Shown here in pieces: positions 1-8,083 of a stretch of DNA of 16,329 bases (position 1 is the stretch's first letter; the number at the start of each line of letters is the position of its first letter). The notes beneath the pieces were generated by a model. The model saw nothing but the letters and a program-made list of their open reading frames with translations, was not told the origin of the DNA and searched no databases. Made by a program: the position numbers and the translations under genes. The stretch covers positions 1 through 16,329 of the forward strand of contig JAMFST010000564.1 of assembly GCA_026225435.1 (NCBI GenBank), read 5' to 3'. Origin of the DNA: Labilithrix luteola. GTDB lineage: Bacteria; Myxococcota_A; Polyangia; Polyangiales; Polyangiaceae.

Positions 1-221
1 ACGGGCCGCGCGCGAGCGCGCAGCTCGAGGGCGCGCGGGGTGGGGACGAGCGAGCGACCGGCACGAACGAGGATGGGATCGGAGAACACTTCGCGGAGCC
101 GCCCGAGGGTGCGGCTCATCGCCGACGTGCTGACGTGCGAGCGCCTCGCCGCGCCCCCGACGCTCCCCTCGGCCACGAGCAGGTCGAGCGCCGTGAGCAG
201 GTTCAGATCGTAGCCGGCCAC
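1..221 (-). CDS. LysR-type transcriptional regulator, N-terminal part (runs off left edge)
   Basis: Reading leftward from a GTG at 221, the first 73 codons give a classic LysR N-terminus: a DLNLL opening, then a winged helix-turn-helix with AARRSHVSTSAMSRTLGRLR as recognition region, and a DPILVRAGRSLVPTPRALEL segment leading toward the linker helix. The protein would bind DNA as a dimer or tetramer and sense a small ligand through its missing C-terminal domain. The GTG at 221 is preferred because family members start a few residues before DLNLL; the frame stays open upstream and a GTG at 281 is possible. The gene is divergent from the MFS transporter-aldolase pair, the usual position for a LysR regulator of its neighbours, so control of those genes is inferred. 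The ligand is unknown. Confidence 0.85.
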   Translation of the reverse strand, partial: MAGYDLNLLTALDLLVAEGSVGGAARRSHVSTSAMSRTLGRLREVFSDPILVRAGRSLVPTPRALELRARARP

Positions 222-316
222 GGTGAGGCCATCGTCGCGGCGTGAGGCGCTCCACGCAACTCTCGTTTCGAATCGTTGCACTTTTCGGGAACTCTCTCGC
301 AGGACACAACCGACGG
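222..316. promoter_or_regulatory. Divergent LysR/MFS control region
   Basis: This 95-bp gap between the preferred GTG starts of the LysR gene and the MFS gene should hold both promoters and the LysR binding site. It contains an interrupted inverted repeat, CGAA (269-272) and TTCG (284-287) separated by 11 bases, with TTGCAC inside. The 11-base spacing resembles LysR boxes, but the arms are short and not in the canonical T-N11-A form. I cannot identify a convincing -10 element. The assignment rests mainly on gene arrangement. Confidence 0.35.
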
Positions 317-1477
317 GTGCCGATCGCGTCGCTGCTCCTCGCCGTCTTCCTCGGGTTCCTCGCCGTCGGCATCCCCCTGCCCGCGCTTCCGCTCTTCGTC
401 CGCGACACCCTCGGCTTCTCCCCCCTGCTCGTCGGATGCGTCGTCAGCGCCCAGTCGGCCGTCACCCTCCTGACTCGCTCCCGGGCAGGACGGGCGTGCG
501 ACCACGGCGGCGCGCGTCGAGCGACGATCCTCGGGCTCCTGGCCTGCGCCTGCTCGGGGTCTTGTTGCCTGCTGGCGGCTTGCGCGTGGCTCGCCCCAGC
601 GATGGCGCTCCTTCTCCTCTTCGCCAGCCGCGCGCTCCTCGGCGTCGGCGAGAGCCTGCTGGTGACCGGCGCGCTCGCCTGGGGCGTGAACGTCGTCGGG
701 CCCGGTCGAACGGGGCAGGTGATGGCTTGGACCGGGATAGCGATGTACGCCGCGCTCGCGGCGGGCGCACCGCTCGGCGCTCTGCTCTGGCGGACCGGAG
801 GGGGCGTCGCCCTGGGTCTGGCGGCGGGTGCGTTTCCTCTCGCCGGTCTCGCCTGCCTCGCTCTGGTGTCCCCTCCGGGGCCCGTGGCCCGCGCCGTCAC
901 CCGGGACTCGTCGAGCGCGCTCGTGCCGACGCTTCGCGGATCGTGGCGACCGGGGCTGGCGCTGTTGCTGGGCACGGTCGCCTTTGGAGGCCTGACCTCG
1001 TTCCTCCCGCTCCGCTACGCAGAGCGCGGCTGGGACGGGACGGGCGTGGCCTTCGCGGTCTTCGGCTCCGCCTACGTCCTCACGCGGCTCGTGCTCGGGA
1101 GGTGGCCTGATCGCGGGGACGCGCGCGCGGTCGCCGCCTGCTCCCTGGTCGTCGAGGTCGTCGGTCAGACGGTCCTCTGGCGAGCCCCGAGCCCCAGCGT
1201 CGCCGTCCTCGGCGCCGGTCTCACCGGGTGCGGCTGCTCTCTCGTCCTGCCTTCGCTCGGCGTGCTCGCCATGGCGCACGCCAGTGAACGCCAGAGGGGG
1301 CGCGCGCTCGGGACCTTCCTCGCGTTCTTCGACGGTGCCCTCGCGCTCACCGGGCCCGTGTCCGGAGTCCTCGTCCGCCAGACCGGATCCTCCGCCGCCG
1401 TCTCTCTTCTCGGCGCAGCGAGCGCTGCTGCCGCGCTGCTCCTCACGCTCTCCTCTCCTCGAAAGAAGACGCCATGA
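317..1477 (+). CDS. MFS transporter, YfcJ/YhhS-like
   Basis: A polytopic inner-membrane protein of 386 residues with about twelve hydrophobic segments, the normal size for a 12-TM major facilitator. After TM2 lies a degenerate MFS motif A (RAGRACDHGGARR). The stretch with GVGESLLVTGALAWG followed by TGQVMAWTGIAMYAALAAG and APLG resembles the GESLxxTGAxxWG...NGxAxYGAxAxGAPLG pattern I know from E. coli YfcJ and YhhS, relatives of sugar and drug exporters. The GTG at 317 is chosen because the first TM segment starts there, with AGGA about 12 bases upstream; an in-frame GTG at 242 would add a non-hydrophobic 25-residue leader. The stop overlaps the aldolase start (ATGA at 1474-1477), implying translational coupling. 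Substrate and transport direction are unknown. Confidence 0.82.
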   Translation: MPIASLLLAVFLGFLAVGIPLPALPLFVRDTLGFSPLLVGCVVSAQSAVTLLTRSRAGRACDHGGARRATILGLLACACSGSCCLLAACAWLAPAMALLLLFASRALLGVGESLLVTGALAWGVNVVGPGRTGQVMAWTGIAMYAALAAGAPLGALLWRTGGGVALGLAAGAFPLAGLACLALVSPPGPVARAVTRDSSSALVPTLRGSWRPGLALLLGTVAFGGLTSFLPLRYAERGWDGTGVAFAVFGSAYVLTRLVLGRWPDRGDARAVAACSLVVEVVGQTVLWRAPSPSVAVLGAGLTGCGCSLVLPSLGVLAMAHASERQRGRALGTFLAFFDGALALTGPVSGVLVRQTGSSAAVSLLGAASAAAALLLTLSSPRKKTP

Positions 1478-2181
1478 ACACCATCCCCACCGCCTCCCTC
1501 CTCGAAGCCGCCGCGGCTTGCCGCGTCCTCCACGGCGAAGGTCACGCCGACATGACGCTCGGTCACGTGTCGTTTCGCGACCCTCTCGGCCGCGGCGCGT
1601 GGATGAAGCGCTCCGGCATCGGCCTGGGCGAGGTCGCTGGCCCCGACGACTTCGTCCTCGTCGACTTCACGGGCCGCAAGCTCGCGGGCAGCGGCCGCGT
1701 GCACAAGGAGTGGCCGATCCACACCGAGGTGCTGCAGGCGCGTCCGGATGTACAGGCCGTCGGGCACACCCACCCGTTCTTCGCGACCGCCTTCTCCGCG
1801 CTCGACGTCGAGCTGGAGGCGGTCACCAACGAGGCGGCGTACCTGGGCTCGGCGCCCGGTCGCTTCGACGAGACGCGCGGTCTCATCGACACCGTGCCGC
1901 TCGGCGCGAGCCTGGCCCGTGCGCTCGGCGACCGATCCACTGCCCTGCTGCGCAACCACGGCGTGCTCTTCGTGGGCGCCTCGATGGCGCGGGCCACGCT
2001 GATGGGCGTGTTCCTCGAGCGCGCCTGCCGCTCGCAGCTGCTGCTGCTCCAGACCCAGCTCCCCTACCGCGCCACCCCGACCGTGGAGCTCTTCGCGAAG
2101 AAGGAGCAGATCCTCGACCCGCAGCTCGTCGACAACTTCTGGGCCTTCTACCAGCGGAAGGCCGACGCCGACCGCGCGTGA
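1474..2181 (+). CDS. Class II aldolase/adducin family protein
   Basis: A 235-residue cytoplasmic enzyme of the zinc-dependent class II aldolase fold (fuculose-1-phosphate aldolase, ribulose-5-phosphate 4-epimerase and relatives), typical in length. Zinc ligands are visible: H98 and H100 in GHTHPF and H162 in LLRNHGV. E79 in HKEWPIHTEVLQARPD aligns with the catalytic Glu of FucA. The usual phosphate-loop Gly-Asn-x-Ser is GHVS (residues 30-33), with Asn replaced by His, so the substrate may not be a standard sugar phosphate. Family members cleave or epimerise phosphosugars, and some are decarboxylases or lyases. It is translationally coupled to the MFS transporter and probably controlled by the divergent LysR regulator, suggesting it processes the transported compound. 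It ends one base before the convergent lipoprotein gene, leaving no room for a terminator. Confidence 0.85.
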   Translation: MNTIPTASLLEAAAACRVLHGEGHADMTLGHVSFRDPLGRGAWMKRSGIGLGEVAGPDDFVLVDFTGRKLAGSGRVHKEWPIHTEVLQARPDVQAVGHTHPFFATAFSALDVELEAVTNEAAYLGSAPGRFDETRGLIDTVPLGASLARALGDRSTALLRNHGVLFVGASMARATLMGVFLERACRSQLLLLQTQLPYRATPTVELFAKKEQILDPQLVDNFWAFYQRKADADRA

Positions 2182-2182
2182 A

Positions 2183-2773
2183 TCACTTCGACGGCTGAAC
2201 GATCTCCACGTCCCACGGGATCGTGGTGTCCGGGCCGTCCCAGGGCGGGAAGCTGAGGAGGCTGAAGGCCTGCGTCACGCACTTGCCGGTCGGCGCGCCG
2301 TTGTACGGATCGGCGACGGAGACGCCCTTGGTGTGGCCGTTGTGGCCGAGGGTCACCTGCACCTGCGTGGTGCCCCACGGGCCGACCGCCTTGCCGTCGG
2401 TGTTCTTCGCCTGGCCGCAGTTCTTCTTCACCTGCACCGCGGCGCGACGGAGCGCGATCTCGGTCGCCTCCTTGTCGTAGACGTCGGTGCGGTGCGCGTT
2501 CGGCGTGGTGCTGTTGGTCGAAGGCCCACCGCTCGCGCCCGCGGTGGGAGTCGCCGTCGCCGCTGACGAGCTCGAGTCCCACTTCGGCGCCGGGTCGTCG
2601 GTCGAAGCGGGGGTCGTCGTCGTCTCGGCGGTTCCTGCGTCGGCTCCGTTCGCGTCGTTCGCGCCGTTGGCCGGTTCCGCCGGGCCTCCACAGGCGATCG
2701 CCGCGGTCGCGAGCCACGTGCAGCCGAGCAGCAGGGTGAGCGAGGCGAGCGGGAGAGTGGTGGGGGTTCGCAT
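2183..2773 (-). CDS. Lipoprotein with AgmX/PglI-like C-terminal domain
   Basis: A 196-residue exported protein. It begins with a hydrophobic signal containing two possible lipobox Cys: C18 (LLLGC) and C28 (AAIAC). C28, followed by GGPAEPA, fits the start of a mature lipoprotein better. Then comes a low-complexity Asn/Ala/Thr/Ser/Pro linker (about 30-95), and a C-terminal domain (about 100-196) with KKNCGQ, VQVTLGHNGHTKGVSV, CVTQAFSLLSFPPWDGPD and a closing beta strand. This pattern matches the AgmX/PglI C-terminal domain found in myxobacterial periplasmic and gliding-motility proteins (family assignment by eye). The ATG at 2773 has GGAAA about 5 bases upstream and is preferred to an in-frame TTG at 2785. 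It lies 34 bp downstream of the sigma-54 regulator gene on the same strand, so the two are probably co-transcribed. Confidence 0.72.
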   Translation of the reverse strand: MRTPTTLPLASLTLLLGCTWLATAAIACGGPAEPANGANDANGADAGTAETTTTPASTDDPAPKWDSSSSAATATPTAGASGGPSTNSTTPNAHRTDVYDKEATEIALRRAAVQVKKNCGQAKNTDGKAVGPWGTTQVQVTLGHNGHTKGVSVADPYNGAPTGKCVTQAFSLLSFPPWDGPDTTIPWDVEIVQPSK

Positions 2774-2807
2774 GGCGATTTCCAAGGTTACCCCATCCGC
2801 CGTGCGC

Positions 2808-4199
<1,392 letters not shown>

Positions 4200-4231
4200 A
4201 CGCTCTCCAAGGTCGCCTAGGATGCGGCTCC

Positions 4232-5428
4232 GTGGAAACCGGACTCGATCGTCTCCTCGGCGGGCACCCCGTCGACCTTCGCGGCCGCTTCGGCCTGCTC
4301 GCTCATCCCGCGTCGGTGGATCGCTCGCTGGTGCACGTGCGCCGGGCGCTCGCCGCGCGCCAGCTGGTGCCGCAGATCGTCTTCGGACCGGAGCACGGCT
4401 ACGGCGGCGAGGCGCAGGACATGATCGGCGTCGCCGACGCGGTCGACGAAGGGGGCGTGCCGATCCGCAGCCTCTACGGCGCCGCCTTCTCCGATCTGTC
4501 GCCGCGGCCCGAGGATCTCGCCGGGCTCGACACGCTGCTGGTCGATCTGCAGGACGTCGGGAGCCGCTACTACACCTTCGTCTGGACCGCGGTGCTGGCG
4601 ATGCGCGCGTGCGCCGCCGCCGGGGTGAAGACGGTGGTCCTCGATCGACCGAACCCGCTGGGGCTCGCCACCATCGAGGGGAAGCTGGTGAAGGAGAAGT
4701 ACCGCTCCTTCGTCGGCCTCGAGAGCATCCCCGTGCGCCACGCGCTCACCCTCGGTGAGATCGTCGCCTGGCGCGCCGAGGTGGAGGGGATCGATCCGAA
4801 GCTGCTCAGCATCGTGCCGGTGCGCGGGCTCGCCTCGGACGCGCACGCCGACGCGTGGGACCGTCCGTTCGTCATGACCTCGCCGAACATGCCGACCTAC
4901 GAGACGGCGCTGGTCTATCCCGGTGGCTGTCTCCTCGAGGGGACCAACCTGTCCGAGGGGCGCGGCACCACGCGCCCCTTCGAGCTGGTCGGCGCGCCGT
5001 TCCTCGACGGCGTCCGCCTGGCGCGCGAGCTCAACGTGCTCTCGCTGCGCGGCTTCCCCGGCTTCATCGCCCGGCCGACCACCTTCCTGCCGATGTTCCA
5101 GAAGCACGTGCAGACCACCTGCGGCGGCGTGCAGATCCACGTGACCGATCGCAAGCTGTTCCGCCCCTTCGCGACCTACCTCGCCCTCGTCACGCTCGCG
5201 CACCACCAGAACCCGGAAGCCTTCCGCTTCCGCACCGCGCCGTACGAGTTCGTCGACGACATCCCCGCCTTCGATCTGTTGACGGGCGACGACCGCGCGC
5301 GCCTGGCGATCGAGTCGGGCTCCGACCCGGTCGACGTCGTCGATGAGGCCTGCTTCCTGGGTGATGCCGAGACCGATGATGTGGTGAAGCGGGCGAGGAA
5401 TGTGATCGCGGCCTTCACATCGGACTGA
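4232..5428 (+). CDS. namZ: Exo-beta-N-acetylmuramidase NamZ-like (DUF1343, GH171)
   Basis: A 398-residue protein with the hallmarks of the DUF1343 family: FGPEHGYGGEAQD (E54 in the conserved FGPEHG, the likely catalytic acid), DLQDVGSRYYTFVWT, VVLDRPNPLG, SPNMPTYETALVYPGG and LLEGTNLSEGRGTTRPFELVG. B. subtilis YbbC/NamZ, a family member, removes terminal N-acetylmuramic acid from peptidoglycan fragments. The GTG at 4232 starts the family's usual VETGLDRLL opening, with AGGA 10 bases upstream; the frame extends to an ATG at 4175, but that leader looks non-family and would overlap the divergent regulator. No signal peptide is visible, which fits cytoplasmic muropeptide recycling or an unrecognised export route. 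It stands alone, without amidase, NagZ or MurQ neighbours. A 10-bp palindrome, GCGCATGCGC (5430-5439), follows the stop. Confidence 0.88.
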   Translation: METGLDRLLGGHPVDLRGRFGLLAHPASVDRSLVHVRRALAARQLVPQIVFGPEHGYGGEAQDMIGVADAVDEGGVPIRSLYGAAFSDLSPRPEDLAGLDTLLVDLQDVGSRYYTFVWTAVLAMRACAAAGVKTVVLDRPNPLGLATIEGKLVKEKYRSFVGLESIPVRHALTLGEIVAWRAEVEGIDPKLLSIVPVRGLASDAHADAWDRPFVMTSPNMPTYETALVYPGGCLLEGTNLSEGRGTTRPFELVGAPFLDGVRLARELNVLSLRGFPGFIARPTTFLPMFQKHVQTTCGGVQIHVTDRKLFRPFATYLALVTLAHHQNPEAFRFRTAPYEFVDDIPAFDLLTGDDRARLAIESGSDPVDVVDEACFLGDAETDDVVKRARNVIAAFTSD

Positions 5429-5455
5429 AGCGCATGCGCCAGGAGACGTACTGTT

Positions 5456-5459
5456 GAGG
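5456..5459 (+). promoter_or_regulatory. Ribosome binding site for the surface repeat protein
   Basis: GAGG lies five bases upstream of the ATG at 5465. It fixes that start and places the lipobox Cys at residue 22. The gap from the preceding namZ stop is only 36 bp, so read-through transcription is possible. Confidence 0.6.
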
Positions 5460-5464
5460 TTTAA

Positions 5465-7777
5465 ATGAACTCCTCCCGCGCGCTGGGCCTGCTGCTCTTC
5501 ACCGTCGCTCCCACGCAGCTCCTCGGCTGCGGCAACGGAGGCGCGACGTCCTCCGGCGACGGCGAGCTGCGGCAAACCGAGGTGCGCGCCTTCACCAACG
5601 GAGGCTTCGAGACCGGCACCGCCGGCGCGGTACCGCCGACGCCGTGGGTCGTGACCACCTTCCTGAACTCGACCGGCATCACGGTGCAGACGCCGCAGAC
5701 GCGCGCCGGTCTGGACCTCGCGGTCGGCGGCAAGGTGCTGACCTTCGTGGAGACGGCCGCCAGCCCGGAGAGCACGCCGGACCTGGCGCTCGGGACCGCC
5801 GCCACGTTCCGCTACCCGCGTTACGGGAACAACGCGGCGGTCGTGAACACGCAGAGCAGCACCAACTACACGACGGGCGGGACGACCAACGGCAAGAACG
5901 TCAACGTGCTCTCGCAGACGATGATCCTCTCGGCCGCCGACGTCGACCCGTCCGACGCCAAGATCCACGTCCGCTTCGTCGACGCGGCCGTCCTGCAGAA
6001 CCCGGCGCACACGGCGAGCCAGCAGCCCTATTACATGGTGCAGCTTACCAACACGACGACGGGCGCCCTGGTCTACTCCGACTTCGCGGTGGTCAATTCT
6101 CCGGGGCCGCAGTGGAACTCCGTCAACGGCGGCACCACCAACGAGATCGACTACTTCGACTGGTCGCTGGTGGACATCACCCCGGGCCCCACGGTCGGCG
6201 CGATGAGCCTGGGGGATCAGGTGCGCCTCGACGTCGTCGTCGCCGGCTGCTCACCGGGAGGTCACTTCGGCGAGGTGTACATCGACGGCGTCAGCGCGGT
6301 CGGCGGCCTCTTCGTCTTCGGGAGCGCGCCCGCGCAGATCCCGACCTCGAGCCCACTCACCTACTCGCTCACCTACGAGAACGGCGGAACGAGCAGCGCC
6401 AGCGGCGCGGTCATCGATTTCACCACCCCGCCAGGGACGACATTCGTGTCGGTCAGCCCGCCGTTGGGGGCCGTCTGTACCACGCCGGTCGTTGGCTCCA
6501 GCGGCATCGTCGTGTGCACCTTCACCGGCCCCGTCGCGGCCGGGAGCGGAGGCACGCTCTCGGTCACCGTGACATCTCCGGCGACCGCACAGCTCCTCGG
6601 CGAGCAGGTCTACGACATCAAGTCGTCGAGCGAGACTGCGCTCCTCGGCAGCAAGATCCTCACGCAGGTCGGCTGCTCTGCGGATTCGCAGTGCAGCGCC
6701 GGCGACTGGTGCGACATCTCCGCTGGCAACTGCACGGCCACGCTGGCCAACGGCACGGCGCTACCCAGCGACACGGGGCACACCAGCCCCACGCTCGATG
6801 GAAGCTGCACGAGCGCGGCCGCCACCCTGGTCTGCGCCAGCGGCGTGTGTGACACGAAGGACAGCAAGTGCGGCTACGACCTCGGCGACGGGAGCTGCAT
6901 CGCCGGCACCGCGCCGAGCTCCGGCGTGGCGGTATGCCGTTCCGGCGCCTGCAGCACGACCGGCACCTGCGAGCCGTCCGGCGGTTGCCACCTGGACGCC
7001 GACTGCGCGACGGGGAGCTGGTGCGACGAGGCCACGCAGGTCTGCACCGCCCGGCTCGCCAACGCTTCACCGCTGCCGACCGACCCGACGCACGTGAGCC
7101 CGACGCTCGACGGCAGCTGCACCACCGCGGCCGCCACCCTGGTCTGCGCCAGCGGCGTCTGCGACACGACGGACAGCAAGTGCGGTTACGCGGGCGGCGA
7201 CGGGAGCTGCACCGCGGACGCCGGCGCCACCTCCGGCGCGGTCGTCTGCCGCTCGGGGATCTGCAGCGCGAACGGCGCCTGCGAGCCTCCCGGCGGTTGC
7301 AACGTGGACGCCGACTGCACGACGGCGCAGTGGTGCAACGAGACCGCCCACACCTGCGCCGGCAAGCTGGCCGATGGCACGGCGCTCCCGAGCGATCCGG
7401 CGCACACCGATCCGGCGCTCACCGGTGCGTGCACCGCGGCGGTCGGCGCGCTGATCTGCACCAGCGGCGTCTGCAGCACCAACGGGACCTGCGGCGCCCC
7501 GCCGGCAGCGGATGCCGGGACCGACGCAGGCTCGATCGACGCGGGGACGGTCGCCGATGCCGGGGACGAGGTGGACGCCACGGCGCCGTCCGCGGATGCG
7601 AGCGTCGACTCCGGGCTCGACGCGGCCGCGGATGGCGGGATCGTGGCGAGTGGTGGCGACGTGGACGGCGGTGGCTGCTCGGTCGCGCGGGGTTCACGGA
7701 GCGCGGAGTCGCCGTGGCTCGAGCTGCTCGTCGGGCTCGGGCTCGCGCTGGTGTCGCGCCGCCGCCGAAGCGAGTAG
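5465..7777 (+). CDS. Surface protein: lipobox, DUF11-like domain, three Cys-rich repeats, MYXO-CTERM tail
   Basis: A 770-residue exported protein. Order: hydrophobic signal ending in lipobox LLGC (C22); a beta-rich region (about 40-284) beginning FTNGGFETG and resembling a carbohydrate-binding jelly roll; a DUF11-like beta-sandwich (about 285-395) with PLTYSLTYENGG and the VCTFTGPV...GGTLSVTVT pattern; three Cys-rich repeats starting at C404, C508 and C612; an Ala/Asp/Gly-rich linker (about 680-735); then GGGCS, a hydrophobic stretch WLELLVGLGLALV and the RRRRSE end. The tail matches MYXO-CTERM, a Cys-TM-Arg signal that myxobacteria use for surface sorting. Such proteins are outer-surface or adhesin-like components; the specific role is unknown. 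Having both an N-terminal lipobox and a C-terminal sorting Cys is odd. It may be followed by a TAGTG-overlapping relic gene. Confidence 0.88.
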   Translation: MNSSRALGLLLFTVAPTQLLGCGNGGATSSGDGELRQTEVRAFTNGGFETGTAGAVPPTPWVVTTFLNSTGITVQTPQTRAGLDLAVGGKVLTFVETAASPESTPDLALGTAATFRYPRYGNNAAVVNTQSSTNYTTGGTTNGKNVNVLSQTMILSAADVDPSDAKIHVRFVDAAVLQNPAHTASQQPYYMVQLTNTTTGALVYSDFAVVNSPGPQWNSVNGGTTNEIDYFDWSLVDITPGPTVGAMSLGDQVRLDVVVAGCSPGGHFGEVYIDGVSAVGGLFVFGSAPAQIPTSSPLTYSLTYENGGTSSASGAVIDFTTPPGTTFVSVSPPLGAVCTTPVVGSSGIVVCTFTGPVAAGSGGTLSVTVTSPATAQLLGEQVYDIKSSSETALLGSKILTQVGCSADSQCSAGDWCDISAGNCTATLANGTALPSDTGHTSPTLDGSCTSAAATLVCASGVCDTKDSKCGYDLGDGSCIAGTAPSSGVAVCRSGACSTTGTCEPSGGCHLDADCATGSWCDEATQVCTARLANASPLPTDPTHVSPTLDGSCTTAAATLVCASGVCDTTDSKCGYAGGDGSCTADAGATSGAVVCRSGICSANGACEPPGGCNVDADCTTAQWCNETAHTCAGKLADGTALPSDPAHTDPALTGACTAAVGALICTSGVCSTNGTCGAPPAADAGTDAGSIDAGTVADAGDEVDATAPSADASVDSGLDAAADGGIVASGGDVDGGGCSVARGSRSAESPWLELLVGLGLALVSRRRRSE
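6674..7490 (+). repeat. 312-bp in-frame tandem repeat (two full units plus a truncated third)
   Basis: Within the surface protein, equivalent Cys codons recur at 6674, 6986 and 7298, a period of exactly 312 bp (104 residues). Each unit begins C-x(2)-D-x(2)-C, then WC(D/N), and carries a LPxDxxHxxPxLxGxC block and a LxCxSGVC block. Units 1 and 2 are nearly identical at DNA level around 6814 and 7126. The third unit stops after SGVCSTNGTCG and lacks the KCGY/GDGSC/VCRSGxC half. Confidence 0.9.
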
Positions 7778-8080
7778 TGGCTGCCGCCAGCAGCACGAGC
7801 GACGTGACCGATCTGCAGCCGCCGGACTTCGGCAATGTCTCGCTCGAGGCGTACCTCGCCGCGTGCCCGCCGACGCGGTGACGCGCGGCATCTTCTTCGA
7901 GTCGGTCCAGAAGGTGGTGCAGGAGGAGCTCGGGCGCATCGACGACGCGCTCTACGCCGGCCTCGAGGCGCATCGCGCGCCCGCGGCGAGACCCGCCTCC
8001 AGGTCCTCGTCGCCGCCCGCAGCTCACGCAGATGCGACGTGGACTTCGACCTGCAGTGGACGCGCGCCACTCGCAGCTGA
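7777..8080 (+). pseudogene. Frameshifted relic, probable DUF2378 (TIGR02265) family
   Basis: This 300-bp gap is not empty. Three consecutive coding pieces lie in three different plus-strand frames. Frame 1, from a GTG at 7777 (overlapping the previous TAG) or 7804, reads VTDLQPPDFGNVSLEAYLAACP, then hits TGA at 7879. A one-base change near 7869 would continue it as ADAVTRGIFFESVQKVVQEEL and IDDALYAGLEAHR. Near 7985 the sense shifts again to GETRLQVLVAARSS, RRCDVDFDLQW and a TGA at 8078. The opening (LEAxLAxxPxDAxxxGxFFES) resembles the myxobacterial DUF2378 paralogue family, whose members I recall as roughly 180-200 residues and of poorly known function; only about 100 residues remain, implying an internal deletion. 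Family assignment is by pattern only; decay is better supported. Sequencing errors alone could explain the first shift but not the shortening. Confidence 0.6.
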
Positions 8081-8083
8081 GAG

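Noticed and set aside
203..1279. 358-residue minus-strand frame overlapping the MFS gene
   Set aside because: It is antisense to the transporter, out of frame with the LysR coding sequence, and of low-complexity Arg/Glu/Gly composition.
5430..5439. GCGCATGCGC palindrome as a terminator of namZ
   Set aside because: The stem is only five base pairs with no loop and no following T-run; it is not a credible intrinsic terminator.
4217..6010. 597-residue minus-strand frame spanning namZ and the surface protein start
   Set aside because: It crosses two well-supported plus-strand genes and has no domain features.
6674..7490. CRISPR-like or satellite array
   Set aside because: The 312-bp units are in frame, lack spacers and encode Cys-rich protein modules.
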